This document shows positions 17,274-25,218 of a DNA stretch of 49,973 bases, piece by piece. Positions within the stretch are counted from its first letter, which is position 1; the number at the start of each line of letters is the position of its first letter. Source of the DNA: Rhizobium vallis. GTDB taxonomy: Bacteria > Pseudomonadota > Alphaproteobacteria > Rhizobiales > Rhizobiaceae. The notes beneath the pieces were generated by a model, which did not search any database, was not told where the DNA came from, and was given only the letters and a program-made list of their open reading frames with translations. The stretch lies in assembly GCF_003985155.1 (NCBI RefSeq), contig NZ_ML133706.1, positions 1-49,973 of the forward strand, in the 5' to 3' direction. Made by a program: the position numbers and the translations under genes.

Positions 17274-17669
17274 ATGACGCAACACGAGACGCCCCCGATC
17301 GGAAACATAGATGAATTGGTCGCCTTGGCGAAAACCTATTTCGATGCCGCCTACGCGATGGACGCCGACAAATTCGCGACCATCTTCGACCCCGCGGCCC
17401 TGGTCACCAGGCGCGGCGATGGCGACAGCGTGGTGGTGACGCCTGTTGCCGCCTGGCTCGATGCGGTCCGGAGCATCACCTCACCGCAGGATGCCGGCAT
17501 CGTGCGCACCGACCAGATCCTATCCATCACCATGACCCGTGACATGGCGCTGCTCAAGCTCCGCCTGCGGATCCCGCCCCGCGAGGTGACCGACCTGCTG
17601 TCGTGCTTTTACCTCAACGGGCGCTGGCAGATCGTCCAGAAGGTATTCGCCGCCGAAATCCTGGCCTGA
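17274..17669 (+). CDS. SnoaL/NTF2-like putative lumazine-binding protein
   Basis: A 131-residue protein of the NTF2-like fold: an N-terminal helix pair (IDELVALAKTYFDAAYAMDA, then FATIFDPAALVTRRGDGDS) and a C-terminal sheet ending in LLSCFYLNGRWQIVQKVF. This matches the nuclear transport factor 2-like, putative lumazine-binding group. Family members include isomerases, cyclases and non-catalytic binding proteins, and the substrate is not visible. AAGGGA precedes the ATG. It is probably regulated by the divergent LysR protein. Confidence 0.85.
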   Translation: MTQHETPPIGNIDELVALAKTYFDAAYAMDADKFATIFDPAALVTRRGDGDSVVVTPVAAWLDAVRSITSPQDAGIVRTDQILSITMTRDMALLKLRLRIPPREVTDLLSCFYLNGRWQIVQKVFAAEILA

Positions 17670-17825
17670 TGGCAATGCCAGCTCACCATCCATGGATCGC
17701 GCTACCGCCGGACAGCGGCCGCGATAGCGCTAACGCGCCAAGAGCAGACATTCGTGAATGACCACCGCTTCATTCGCCCCGACATGTCAGCTACATAGAT
17801 TTTGAAACCGACATGGAGCTCCGAA

Positions 17826-18245
17826 GTGGCTGCTTTTGAAATCAAGACCGACCCAAGTGAGGACGACCGCAAAGCGATCCTAGACCCATTACTTGCCTTT
17901 AATTCTTCAAAAGTGAGCCGAGAGGATTACAAGCCGCTCGCAATTTTGCTGCGCGATGATGAGGGCGAAATTCGAGGCGGCCTATTTGCAAAGTGCTATT
18001 ATGATTGGGTATTCGTCGAGTTGCTCTTCGTGCCTGAATTTATGAGGGGCCAGCGACTGGGCACGGAGCTATTGGCTCGGGCCGAACAATGGGCCAAAGA
18101 GCAGGGGTGCGTCGGTATTTGGCTTGACACATTCAGCTTTCAGGCTCCGCGCTTTTACGAAAAGCAGGGATATACTGTGTTCGGTACGCTGGAGAGATAT
18201 CCTCCAGATGCGCACCAGAGGGTATTTCTGCGCAAGTTGTTATGA
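17826..18245 (+). CDS. GNAT family N-acetyltransferase
   Basis: A 139-residue GNAT acetyltransferase. The acetyl-CoA-binding motif A is VELLFVPEFMRGQRLGTELL (R/Q-x-x-G-x-G/A type), followed by IWLDTFSFQAPRFYEKQGYTVFGTLERYP, typical of the small-molecule or protein N-acetyltransferase group. The GTG at 17826 is preferred because GGAG sits seven bases upstream; an in-frame TTG at 17802 has no clear RBS. Lower GC and codon use unlike its neighbours suggest later acquisition. The substrate is unknown. Confidence 0.87.
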   Translation: MAAFEIKTDPSEDDRKAILDPLLAFNSSKVSREDYKPLAILLRDDEGEIRGGLFAKCYYDWVFVELLFVPEFMRGQRLGTELLARAEQWAKEQGCVGIWLDTFSFQAPRFYEKQGYTVFGTLERYPPDAHQRVFLRKLL

Positions 18246-18281
18246 GGAATACGCGCCGATTGCGCGCGAGGTCGCCGGCTC

Positions 18282-18367
18282 ATAACCGGTTCGGCACCGG
18301 CTACGTCACCATGGATCAGGTGCGCCAGCACTACGCCGACCCCGGAAAGTTCAACGGCTACGCCTGA
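18282..18367 (+). pseudogene. Possible 3' remnant of an unrecognised gene
   Basis: Reading to a stop at 18365-18367 gives a coding-like tail with GTGYVTMDQVRQHYADPGKF and strong GC3. No start or upstream domain is present because the GNAT gene ends at 18245. It may be the C-terminus of a lost gene. Family not recognised; low confidence. Confidence 0.25.
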
Positions 18368-18381
18368 CGCGCCGAAGCCCC

Positions 18382-18696
18382 CTACCCTCCAATGACTTCG
18401 CTGAACTGCACGATGGGCGCGATGTCTGTATAGTTGGCGACATCAGCGACGATCTCCGCGCCGTGAGGAGCGAACGCCTCCTGGAATGTCCCCAGGCTCG
18501 GCGAGTAGACGTGGCACGCCGCGACGAACTGCGGCGCGCTTCCAGGTTCGCTACCCGCAAGGCCCTTATCGATCTCGTACCGCAGGCAGGCATCGCCGAG
18601 CCGTTCCTGGATCAGTGGCATGTGGCGGGTGCGGTAGTAGTCGTGATCGAACTTCGAGCCGCCGTCGGCCGGATAGTAGACGCTCATCTTGATCAT
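18382..18696 (-). CDS. EthD family protein
   Basis: A 104-residue ferredoxin-like alpha/beta barrel protein. It opens MIKMSVYYPADGG and has the EthD-characteristic FDHDYYRTRHMPLIQERLG with the conserved His pair region, ending in a DIAPIVQFSEV strand. EthD proteins are small dimers linked to ether or aromatic degradation; most have no known reaction. The start at 18696 follows AGGAGCC. It stands alone between a GNAT gene and the leader of the ABC exporter. Confidence 0.88.
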   Translation of the reverse strand: MIKMSVYYPADGGSKFDHDYYRTRHMPLIQERLGDACLRYEIDKGLAGSEPGSAPQFVAACHVYSPSLGTFQEAFAPHGAEIVADVANYTDIAPIVQFSEVIGG

Positions 18697-18848
18697 GGTC
18701 GGGCTCCTGCCTGAACGCCTCTCCGGGCGTCCGAGGGGCTTTATAGGCTGATGGGGTGGCCGGAGCAAACCTGTTGCGGCCATCCCCTTTCCCCATCCCC
18801 CAATTGTGACGTTTTCGCATCACTTTCCGTCAGGTTGTAATTTCCCGC

Positions 18849-18876
18849 TTGGCAATGGCGAATTCGTTCGCTACAT
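18849..18876 (+). promoter_or_regulatory. Candidate promoter of the ABC exporter leader
   Basis: TTGGCA (18849-18854), a 16-bp spacer, and CTACAT (18871-18876) fit an alphaproteobacterial sigma-70-like promoter, about 40 bp upstream of the leader ORF. Predicted only. Confidence 0.45.
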
Positions 18877-18916
18877 AAAACTCACCGCATCAGATCGAAC
18901 ATCAGGGAGGCGTTGC

Positions 18917-18967
18917 ATGACAGCAGAAATCATCGAAACCTTCCCATGTGGAATGTCCCGACACTAG
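18917..18967 (+). CDS. Possible leader peptide upstream of the ABC exporter
   Basis: The 16-codon ORF MTAEIIETFPCGMSRH ends at a TAG and has a strong GGGAGG Shine-Dalgarno six bases upstream. It is followed by a GC-rich, partly self-complementary stretch (18981-19011, with CCGCCTTAGGCG) and a run of six T at 19012-19017, then the exporter gene. The order peptide, hairpin, T-run is that of transcription attenuators. The idea is inferred; multidrug ABC exporters elsewhere (BmrCD in Bacillus) use leader-peptide attenuation. Confidence 0.45.
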   Translation: MTAEIIETFPCGMSRH

Positions 18968-18980
18968 GTCATTTCCATTC

Positions 18981-19017
18981 GCGGCCCGCCTTAGGCGCGC
19001 GCGACATGCGGTTTTTT
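18981..19017 (+). terminator. Possible attenuator hairpin with T-run
   Basis: GC-rich segment with CGCC/GGCG and GCGCGCGC self-complementarity, followed directly by TTTTTT at 19012-19017. The stem is not a single clean helix, so this is only a candidate; it would act in the leader of the ABC exporter. Confidence 0.35.
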
Positions 19018-19129
19018 CTCCCTTCATAGCCCGATTGATCTGACGGGATCACTGCGTCTCCCGCCCGGGCTGTGGCCTTTTAACTCTCTATTTTGAGGAC
19101 CGGTGCCGATATGGGGCCGGGCGTTTAAA

Positions 19130-20920
19130 ATGACTCGCAAGAAGCTCGATTTCCGCGCCGATGCCTATCGCCACGTGCTCGGCTTTGTTTTCCATCATTG
19201 GACCCATCGGCCTCTCCTGGTCGGCGGCATTATCGTGCTGGTCGTGGCCAGCACGCTGGCCGAAGTCATGGTGCCGGTTTTCTCCGGCCAGATCGTCGAT
19301 GCCATTGCCGGCGGCAATGCGGCCGATGATGCGCTGCGTGCCTTCGTCATCGTCGTGGCGCTCGGCCTCGTGAGCGTTGCGCTGCGCTGGTTCATCTTCA
19401 ACGGCATCATCAAGCTGACGCTGCGCACCATGGCGGATGTGGTCAATAACGGTTTCCACAAGGTGCAGCGCTTCTCCACCGACTGGCACGCCAACAGCTT
19501 TGCCGGCTCGACGGTGCGCAAGATCACCCGCGGCATGTGGGCGCTCGATGCGCTGAACGACCTGCTGCTCATCGCGCTCCTGCCCTCCATCGTCATGCTG
19601 GTCGGCGCCAGCATCGTGCTCGGCAGCTATTGGCCGATCATGGGCCTGATCGTCAGCCTGGGCTCGCTGATCTATATCGGCGCGACCGTGGCGCTCTCCA
19701 TGGGCTTCGTGTCGCCAGCGGCAAGGCTTGCCAATGCCTGGGACACCAAGCTCGGCGGCGCGCTTGCCGATGCGATCAGCTGCAACTCCGTGGTCAAGGC
19801 CTTTGGCGCCGAAAATCGCGAAGAGCGGCGGCTCGGGCATGTGCTCGCCAGGTGGGACAGCCGCACGCGGCGCACATGGAAACGCGGCAACCTGAGCGGC
19901 ACGATCCAGGGCTTCCTGATGGTATCAATGCAGGCAGGTATCCTCGGAACCGGCCTCATCATGTGGCGGCAAGGGCTGGCGACACCTGGTGATATCACCT
20001 TCGTGCTGGCGATGTTCTTCGTCCTGCAGGGCCATCTGCGCGATGTCGGCCAGGACATTCGCAACCTGCAGCGGGCCGTCAACGACATGGAAGAACTGGT
20101 GCTGCTCGACAAGACGCCGCTCGGCATCGAGGACAGGCCGAACGCCACGCCGATCAAGATCGAAAGCGGCGAGATCGTCTTCGATCGCGTCACCTTCCAG
20201 TATGGCGCGCATCCCAACCCGCTTTATGAGGACTTCTCGGTCACCATCAAGCCGGGTCAGCGCGTGGGTCTGGTCGGGCATTCGGGCTCGGGCAAGACGA
20301 CCTTCGTCAAGCTCATCCAGCGCCTCTATGACGTGAATTCAGGCACGATCCGCATCGACGGGCAGGATATCGCGCGCGTCAGGCAGGCAAACCTGCGCAG
20401 CCAGATCGCCATCGTGCAGCAGGAGCCGATCCTGTTCCACCGCACGCTGGCGGAAAACATCGCCTATGGCCGGCCGAACGCCTCGCGGCGCGAGATCGAG
20501 CAGGCGGCGAAACAGGCAAGCGCCCACGACTTCATCATGGAGCTCCCCAAGGGCTATGAGACCATGGTGGGCGAACGCGGCGTCAAGCTGTCCGGCGGCG
20601 AGAGGCAGCGTGTCGCCATAGCCCGCGCGTTTCTCGCCGATACGCCGGTGCTGATCCTCGACGAGGCGACGTCGAGCCTCGACAGCGAAAGCGAAGTGCA
20701 GATCCAGCAGGCGATGGAACGCCTGATGGTCGGCCGCACCACCCTCGTCATCGCCCATCGCCTGTCCACGGTCCGCGCCCTGGACCGGCTGCTGGTCTTC
20801 GACAAGGGCAACATCGTCGAAGAAGGCGACCACCAGGCACTGATCCGCCTGCACGACGGCATCTATCGCCGGCTGTTCGAACGCCAGGCGCTGGAACTGA
20901 CCAAGGGGTTGGTGGCGTAA
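19130..20920 (+). CDS. MsbA-like ABC exporter, fused permease and ATPase
   Basis: A 596-residue half-transporter. An exporter-type transmembrane domain with six helices occupies about residues 20-320, followed by a nucleotide-binding domain with Walker A (GHSGSGKTT, near 383), Q-loop (QQEPILFHRTLAENIAYG), signature LSGGERQRVAIARAF (near 487), Walker B LILDEATSSLDSE (near 510) and H-loop LVIAHRLSTVR (near 543). It probably homodimerises in the inner membrane to export lipids or drugs. The start at 19130 (MTRKKLDF) is uncertain; an in-frame GTG at 19103 has AGGA only three bases upstream. A leader peptide and attenuator may control it. Confidence 0.93.
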   Translation: MTRKKLDFRADAYRHVLGFVFHHWTHRPLLVGGIIVLVVASTLAEVMVPVFSGQIVDAIAGGNAADDALRAFVIVVALGLVSVALRWFIFNGIIKLTLRTMADVVNNGFHKVQRFSTDWHANSFAGSTVRKITRGMWALDALNDLLLIALLPSIVMLVGASIVLGSYWPIMGLIVSLGSLIYIGATVALSMGFVSPAARLANAWDTKLGGALADAISCNSVVKAFGAENREERRLGHVLARWDSRTRRTWKRGNLSGTIQGFLMVSMQAGILGTGLIMWRQGLATPGDITFVLAMFFVLQGHLRDVGQDIRNLQRAVNDMEELVLLDKTPLGIEDRPNATPIKIESGEIVFDRVTFQYGAHPNPLYEDFSVTIKPGQRVGLVGHSGSGKTTFVKLIQRLYDVNSGTIRIDGQDIARVRQANLRSQIAIVQQEPILFHRTLAENIAYGRPNASRREIEQAAKQASAHDFIMELPKGYETMVGERGVKLSGGERQRVAIARAFLADTPVLILDEATSSLDSESEVQIQQAMERLMVGRTTLVIAHRLSTVRALDRLLVFDKGNIVEEGDHQALIRLHDGIYRRLFERQALELTKGLVA

Positions 20921-20974
20921 GCCGCCCTCTCCTTCGTCATGCTCAGCCAATGCCACCCGTTCGCGCCCATGGCT

Positions 20975-21111
20975 GCCCCTCACCCTAACCCTCTCCCCGT
21001 AAACGGGGCGAGGGGACGTGCCCCGCGAGAGGTGGCGGGAACGGAGAGATGGCGGCATATCCCCTTCGCCCCGCTTGCGGGGAGAAGGTGGCGGCAGCCG
21101 GATGAGGGGCT
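20975..21111. repeat. RIME-type element
   Basis: The left part, CCCCTCACCCTAACCCTCTC, and the right part, GGAGAAGGTGGCGGCAGCCG followed by GATGAGGGG, are the two conserved borders also seen at 33.1 kb and 37.2 kb. Inner hairpins such as CCCCGTAAACGGGG are present. It lies 55 bp after the exporter stop and could help end its transcript. Confidence 0.8.
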
Positions 21112-21183
21112 GGCATCGGCAATCTATTGGACTGATGCCGTGGCGTCAGACTTTTGACAAAGTCGGCCGCCCTCTCCTTCGTC

Positions 21184-21250
21184 ATGCTCGGGCTTGTCCC
21201 GAGCATCTGCCCATCAATGCGCAGCAGATCCTCGGCACAAGGCCGAGGAT
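21184..21250. repeat. Paired hairpin repeat
   Basis: Two perfect 9-bp-arm hairpins follow each other: ATGCTCGGG-CTTGT-CCCGAGCAT (21184-21206) and ATCCTCGGC-ACAAG-GCCGAGGAT (21228-21250). Such CTCGG/CCGAG hairpins recur in rhizobial and related intergenic regions. They may act as a bidirectional terminator between the exporter and the convergent reductase gene. Confidence 0.7.
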
Positions 21251-21348
21251 GACGTCGGAGTGAATGACGAGCTTTGTCAACAAACCGGCGCCAGGGCTGA
21301 TGCTCTGGCGTTTTCCCCTTGCCGGTCCCGGGCCAGCAAGGCGCAAGA

Positions 21349-21879
21349 TCAAGCCGGAACGTAAGTCAACCTGATCACATCCTCATCCATCCGATCGGTG
21401 GCCGTCAGGCGCAGCGGCGTTCGGGGGCCGGCGAAGAATGGCGTGCCCTGCCCCAGCACGACAGGATGCAGATAGATCTGATACTCATCGATCAGGCCAA
21501 GTTCGGTCAGGCTTCGCGCCAGGTTCGGACCGGCAACGCCGATGCCCCCGTCGTGCTCGGCCTTCAAGGCGCGGATCGCGCCCGCGAGATCACCTTCGAC
21601 AAGTCTGGCGTTGGGGCCGACGGATTTCAACGTGCGCGACACGACCCATTTCGGCAGCTTCCGCCATGCCGCCGCGAAGGCCCGTCGGTCCGCATCCCAT
21701 TCGGAATGCTCGTCGTCCCAGTAGCGCATGATCTCATACATCTTGCGGCCGTACACACTGCCCGTCGAGCTCTGAACCGCCTCGATGAAGTGGCGGAAGA
21801 GCTTGGGGCCCGGCGCAAACGCCATATGATCGACGTAGCCGTCCAGCGACTGGTTCATTCCGAACACGAGCTTAGCCAT
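21349..21879 (-). CDS. Dihydrofolate reductase-like (RibD C-terminal) protein
   Basis: A 176-residue protein of the RibD C-terminal/dihydrofolate reductase-like family: MAKLVFGMNQSLDGYVDH at the N-terminus, a central GSVYGRKMYEIMRYW (NADPH-site strand), GDLAGAIRALKAEHDGGIGV AGPNLARSLTELGLIDEY, and a C-terminal HPVVLGQGTPFF. It is a probable NADPH-dependent reductase of unknown substrate. AGGAGGGC precedes the ATG. Convergent with the ABC exporter across the repeat region. Confidence 0.9.
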   Translation of the reverse strand: MAKLVFGMNQSLDGYVDHMAFAPGPKLFRHFIEAVQSSTGSVYGRKMYEIMRYWDDEHSEWDADRRAFAAAWRKLPKWVVSRTLKSVGPNARLVEGDLAGAIRALKAEHDGGIGVAGPNLARSLTELGLIDEYQIYLHPVVLGQGTPFFAGPRTPLRLTATDRMDEDVIRLTYVPA

Positions 21880-22147
21880 ATCAGCCCTCCTCCATTAGAT
21901 GGCATATCCGGGTGAGTCCGCTTGCATTATGCAATCAGTTATGGGTGAGATCAACCGCTTTTCTGTCAGAATTATCAAACATTGTGTCGGCTGCGGACGG
22001 TAGCAACTGGCGGATGATTGGAGAAGAATACGTATCTGCCGGTTCATGATCTCAATGAAGACAGCGGAGTGGATGGGACGGCTTGACCAAGATGGAGCAA
22101 TTTCACCTAAGCACTGTCGTAGCGGATTTGGATGAGGGGCATCTGAG

Positions 22148-22750
22148 ATGTCGATCTTGCTAAGAGGTTTATCGCTACTGGTCGGAATAACTTTAGCGGT
22201 GCCAGCCCTTGGCAATTGCTTGACCGCCAATGACACCAAACAGGGCGTGCTGCTGACCAGAGAAGAGCCTTTCTATTCCGTCTTCTACAAGCCGGACGGC
22301 CCGGGTCTCACCGAACAAAAGCTGGTGGAGCGTAACCGTACACTGCAGCCGGTGTCGGCTGTCTATTTGCACCCCTTGCTCGTCGAAAAGAGAGTGAGTG
22401 CCAACGGGACGCATGAGCTGAAATACGCGAATGCGATTGCGTTGGACGATCTGCCACAGAAGAAGAACTGGCAATCCGACACGACGCTTTTCCTCAATGG
22501 CAAAAAATCCGTTTCGGGCACGACTTCTATTAGGTTCGACGGCTTGGGAGAGGAAACGATTGCATCTTGTTCCTACAAAGTCTGGGCCATCAACAGCCGT
22601 CTGAAACTGGCGGAATTGCCTCCGATTATTTTCGAACAATACTATTCCCCCGAGCTTCGTCTCGTTCTTCGTTCGGTAAGGCTAGGCCCCTCCGACCGAC
22701 CGATAAGCGAGGTTCGATTTGATCGGTTCGAAGTTGGCTGGGGCAACTAG
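22148..22750 (+). CDS. Exported protein of unknown function
   Basis: A 200-residue protein with a clear Sec signal peptide (SILLRGLSLLVGITLAVPALG, cleavage probably before NCLTAND). The mature part is rich in strands and polar residues, with two cysteines (one at the N-terminus of the mature part, one in ASCSYKVW) that may form a disulfide. No family recognised. GAGGGGC lies nine bases before the ATG. The gene is noticeably lower in GC than the flanking genes and starts the atypical 22-27.7 kb stretch. Its 3' end is close to that of the convergent Ntn-like gene. Confidence 0.7.
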   Translation: MSILLRGLSLLVGITLAVPALGNCLTANDTKQGVLLTREEPFYSVFYKPDGPGLTEQKLVERNRTLQPVSAVYLHPLLVEKRVSANGTHELKYANAIALDDLPQKKNWQSDTTLFLNGKKSVSGTTSIRFDGLGEETIASCSYKVWAINSRLKLAELPPIIFEQYYSPELRLVLRSVRLGPSDRPISEVRFDRFEVGWGN

Positions 22751-22848
22751 GGGGACATTGTGTCCCCACTATCATCCCAGAAAGCCCGCTGGGCGCTCCC
22801 TCCCCGCCTACCACTCTGTCGTCGCGAGCGCGCCAGCCACGACGCGCT

Positions 22849-23886
22849 TTAATAACGATGGCGCTTAAACCCAACGCCCTCAGCGACGAATACCGCAGCT
22901 TGTCGTGCAACTTCGTCGACATAGGCCTTATCCCAATGCCAACCAACAAGTGCGCCGTGAGAGTATTCGACGAAATCACTTACGGGGCGATGAGGAGGAT
23001 GATATCTCGCGGCTTCGACAAGTTGTCCTGTTGGTAAGATAAAAAGCTCGAATGTCCATTCTGGCCAGATTGTCTCGTGGGCGTCTGGCACCGAAGGTTG
23101 GCCCAGAGGCGACTTGATAAGATAGGTCTTTTCCTCGGGATTGAAGCGGCTCAAAAGGAGATCTTGCCCGACATACCGCGAGAAAAAGGAATGACCCGAA
23201 TATTCATATGTACCATCACGCTCTAGTTTCCACGCTCGAAACATAAGGCGATCAATCTTTTGAAAGCCATCGCGCGTTGGAAAAGCAACTTCAAACCCTC
23301 CGCCCCATGAATTCTCCAACCCTTTGCCAATGACTTGAAAGGCCATCGCCCTAGCAGCAAAACGCAGCATGGTGGTTCGAGCCAACAGGCCATCTGCTTG
23401 TTCCTGCGATGGAACGAGCTCAGGGCATTCCTGAAGAAAACTAAAAAAATCGCCCGCACCTGATCCCAGCAGGTACACTCTCTTGTCGTCAATCTCGAAA
23501 CCGCGCGTTCGGACGCAAAACGGAAATATCGATGATCCGGCAATGACTAACGCAACGATCTCGGTGCCTTCACTGCAGGAGTTTAATATCTCGAAAAGCG
23601 CTTCCGGATGTTCCTCCAACTGTTTGGTCCTAGGCAACGCTGCATCAAGCGCTTCGACAATTCTGGTCGCCTCTCGTCTCAGCCCCGCCCAGGCGATGAG
23701 TAGATAGGGTCTGACAATGATAAGCTTTTGGGCGAGGCCCTCAGCATAGTCCTTATCCATTCCAGGAAATACTCCGGGGCTTCGCAAGGTTGGCAGGTCA
23801 ACCTCGGACGGCAACCCCCAGGACAGGAGTAAGTCGCCCACGAAGGCAGGAACTCCACCAATACTTATACCTGCCACCAGTGTCAT
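22849..23886 (-). CDS. Putative proteasome-like Ntn hydrolase
   Basis: A 345-residue protein with no assigned family that I can recall. Starting at 23886, Met removal would leave Thr1 in TLVAGISIGGVPAFVGD, with an Asp at position 17, then QKLIIVRPYLLIAWAGLR, where the Lys aligns with the catalytic Lys33 before the IxxI strand and the AWAGL turn with the TIAGL turn of proteasome beta subunits. A 20-residue insertion separates Asp17 and Lys53. The remaining ~230 residues have no match and are much longer than a proteasome subunit. An upstream GTG at 23916 would bury Thr1, so the ATG is preferred. Peptidase or amidase activity is inferred only. Confidence 0.6.
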   Translation of the reverse strand: MTLVAGISIGGVPAFVGDLLLSWGLPSEVDLPTLRSPGVFPGMDKDYAEGLAQKLIIVRPYLLIAWAGLRREATRIVEALDAALPRTKQLEEHPEALFEILNSCSEGTEIVALVIAGSSIFPFCVRTRGFEIDDKRVYLLGSGAGDFFSFLQECPELVPSQEQADGLLARTTMLRFAARAMAFQVIGKGLENSWGGGFEVAFPTRDGFQKIDRLMFRAWKLERDGTYEYSGHSFFSRYVGQDLLLSRFNPEEKTYLIKSPLGQPSVPDAHETIWPEWTFELFILPTGQLVEAARYHPPHRPVSDFVEYSHGALVGWHWDKAYVDEVARQAAVFVAEGVGFKRHRY

Positions 23887-23970
23887 GCGTTGGTTAACCT
23901 CGGTAATGTACCACACATAAAGTCGCTGCGGTGCCTTGTCCCGGTCGACATCTTCCGGTAAATTTCGAAC

Positions 23971-24084
23971 ATGGAATACGTTGACATTCTAACCGCTTTT
24001 CTGAATCTCGCGGTAGCCGTTGTCGGCATCGTTTCTTTCAAAAAAACGCTGTTAATGTCCAGGAATCGTGGGACAATAAGCTAG
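23971..24084 (+). CDS. Small putative membrane peptide
   Basis: A 37-codon ORF encoding a single hydrophobic helix (ILTAFLNLAVAVVGIVSF) followed by a basic tail (KKTLLMSRNRG), a topology with the C-terminus inside. It lies between the divergently arranged Ntn-like gene and the convergent unknown ORF at 24091. No clear RBS. It could be a free small membrane protein, a toxin-like peptide, or the N-terminal stub of a lost membrane protein. Confidence 0.4.
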   Translation: MEYVDILTAFLNLAVAVVGIVSFKKTLLMSRNRGTIS

Positions 24085-24090
24085 AGAATT

Positions 24091-24705
24091 TCAGCGATAG
24101 GGTAAGCGCTTTCTCGCGGTAGCTACCGCAGATTTCCCTGCTATTTCAATTTGATAAGGAAGCCGGGCTAGCTTACCTGCGGGGAAGTATGGATCGTTCG
24201 TTACACCGCCCTCAGTGAAACACCATAACGCCCAAGGTATCTCAGACAGTTTATGGAAATCCGAGATTTCGAGCTCGCGATTTCCGAGAACGACGATATC
24301 TTTCATGAACGTTGCCGGTCCAATGACGGCCAGTTGATTTTCCTTAAGGACTGAAAAAGCGGCGCATGCGTCCTTTCCTACCGCAACGATCATTTCTTTT
24401 GGGCGCGGGATTCCCGAGAGATATTTTTGATCAAGCAGTTCCCAAATCGCCCAGCGCGCAAAAATTCCGGCAGTGAGTTCCTCATAGATGTACCGATTGT
24501 CAGCAAGATGGTGGACTTCCAATCCCGTGAAACCAGATAGGACGGTCCTCTTAAACGACTTTCGACGGTCTGCTTTTCCTGAATTTCCGGGCGAGGCTTC
24601 CGCCTCCAAGTAACGGCAGCAAAGCTCATTCAGCAGAGCGACCCCAGTTGGTTGGCTCCGAACGAGCAGATCTAGTACGCGACGTTTTCTTTTTGTCTGA
24701 CGCAT
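24091..24705 (-). CDS. Hypothetical protein
   Basis: A 204-residue cytosolic protein, basic at both ends (RQTKRKRRVLDLL; TARKRLPYR). It has no signal peptide, no transmembrane segment and no motif I recognise; the middle includes FARWAIWELLDQKYLSG and PKEMIVAVGKDACAAF. The lower GC and even codon use match the rest of the 22-27.7 kb stretch. The ATG at 24705 has only a loose GATGAG upstream. It overlaps the next ORF (24672-25025) by 34 bp on the same strand, so the two may be coupled, or one may be spurious. Confidence 0.55.
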   Translation of the reverse strand: MRQTKRKRRVLDLLVRSQPTGVALLNELCCRYLEAEASPGNSGKADRRKSFKRTVLSGFTGLEVHHLADNRYIYEELTAGIFARWAIWELLDQKYLSGIPRPKEMIVAVGKDACAAFSVLKENQLAVIGPATFMKDIVVLGNRELEISDFHKLSEIPWALWCFTEGGVTNDPYFPAGKLARLPYQIEIAGKSAVATARKRLPYR

Positions 24706-25025
24706 CGGCTCATCATCTTTCGGCGCTGGTGATCGGCGATTCTCAGAGAGGAAGATGGCATGGTTGGGCTGCAGGTGTCATGATTGTGACCGCCCGCCGC
24801 GCGGGTCACGATGACGAGGAGGTTGAAGCGGGCGGACAGCTCTCCATCGGCGCCAAGTCTTTGGACATAGCGCGAAATAAGCCTTGCGGGCGGGAACTGG
24901 TCCTCGACCACAGCCTGGGCGAGCAAGGCGTAGGCATTGTAGTAGCTGCCAAGCCGAATATGGCGAGCTTTCTTCGCTAGCGCCTTCGTCCGAGTCGCTC
25001 GCGCCGACCTGGTATGACGCGCCAA
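24672..25025 (-). CDS. Possible small hypothetical ORF
   Basis: A 117-codon ORF from a TTG, with a stretch of coding-like GC3 (about 24760-24960), including SYYNAYALLAQAVVEDQFPP and RYVQRLGADGELSARFNLLV. The N-terminus is basic and Ala-rich, and the last 30 residues look non-coding. It may be a short gene or the remnant of one, upstream of and overlapping the gene ending at 24091. No family recognised. Nothing else was seen in the gap 24706-25218 apart from the promoter at 25145. Confidence 0.3.
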   Translation of the reverse strand: MARHTRSARATRTKALAKKARHIRLGSYYNAYALLAQAVVEDQFPPARLISRYVQRLGADGELSARFNLLVIVTRAAGGHNHDTCSPTMPSSSLRIADHQRRKMMSRCVRQKENVAY

Positions 25026-25144
25026 CCCATTCGCAGTAATGTTGCTATTTGTGGTATTTGCTAGGAATTGCCGCGGCCGTGCTTATTTGCGGCGCCGGGT
25101 TCTTTGGGGGGCTGGGCGCTGAGCTCCTGGTGAGACTCGGTATT

Positions 25145-25173
25145 TTGACACTACTCAACCCAAGAGATACCTT
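25145..25173 (+). promoter_or_regulatory. Candidate promoter of the GHKL-nuclease pair
   Basis: TTGACA (25145-25150), a 17-bp spacer, then TACCTT (25168-25173), 45 bp before the ATG at 25219. The -35 box is perfect and the -10 box weak. It is the best promoter-like pair in the gap. Confidence 0.45.
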
Positions 25174-25218
25174 GGCAAAGTTCGCCACATCTGATTTGTA
25201 GTCAGTGGGGGAACTCCG

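Noticed and set aside
23886..23916. GTG start for the Ntn-like gene
   Set aside because: It would bury the Thr that aligns with the catalytic nucleophile; ATG 23886 exposes it after Met removal.
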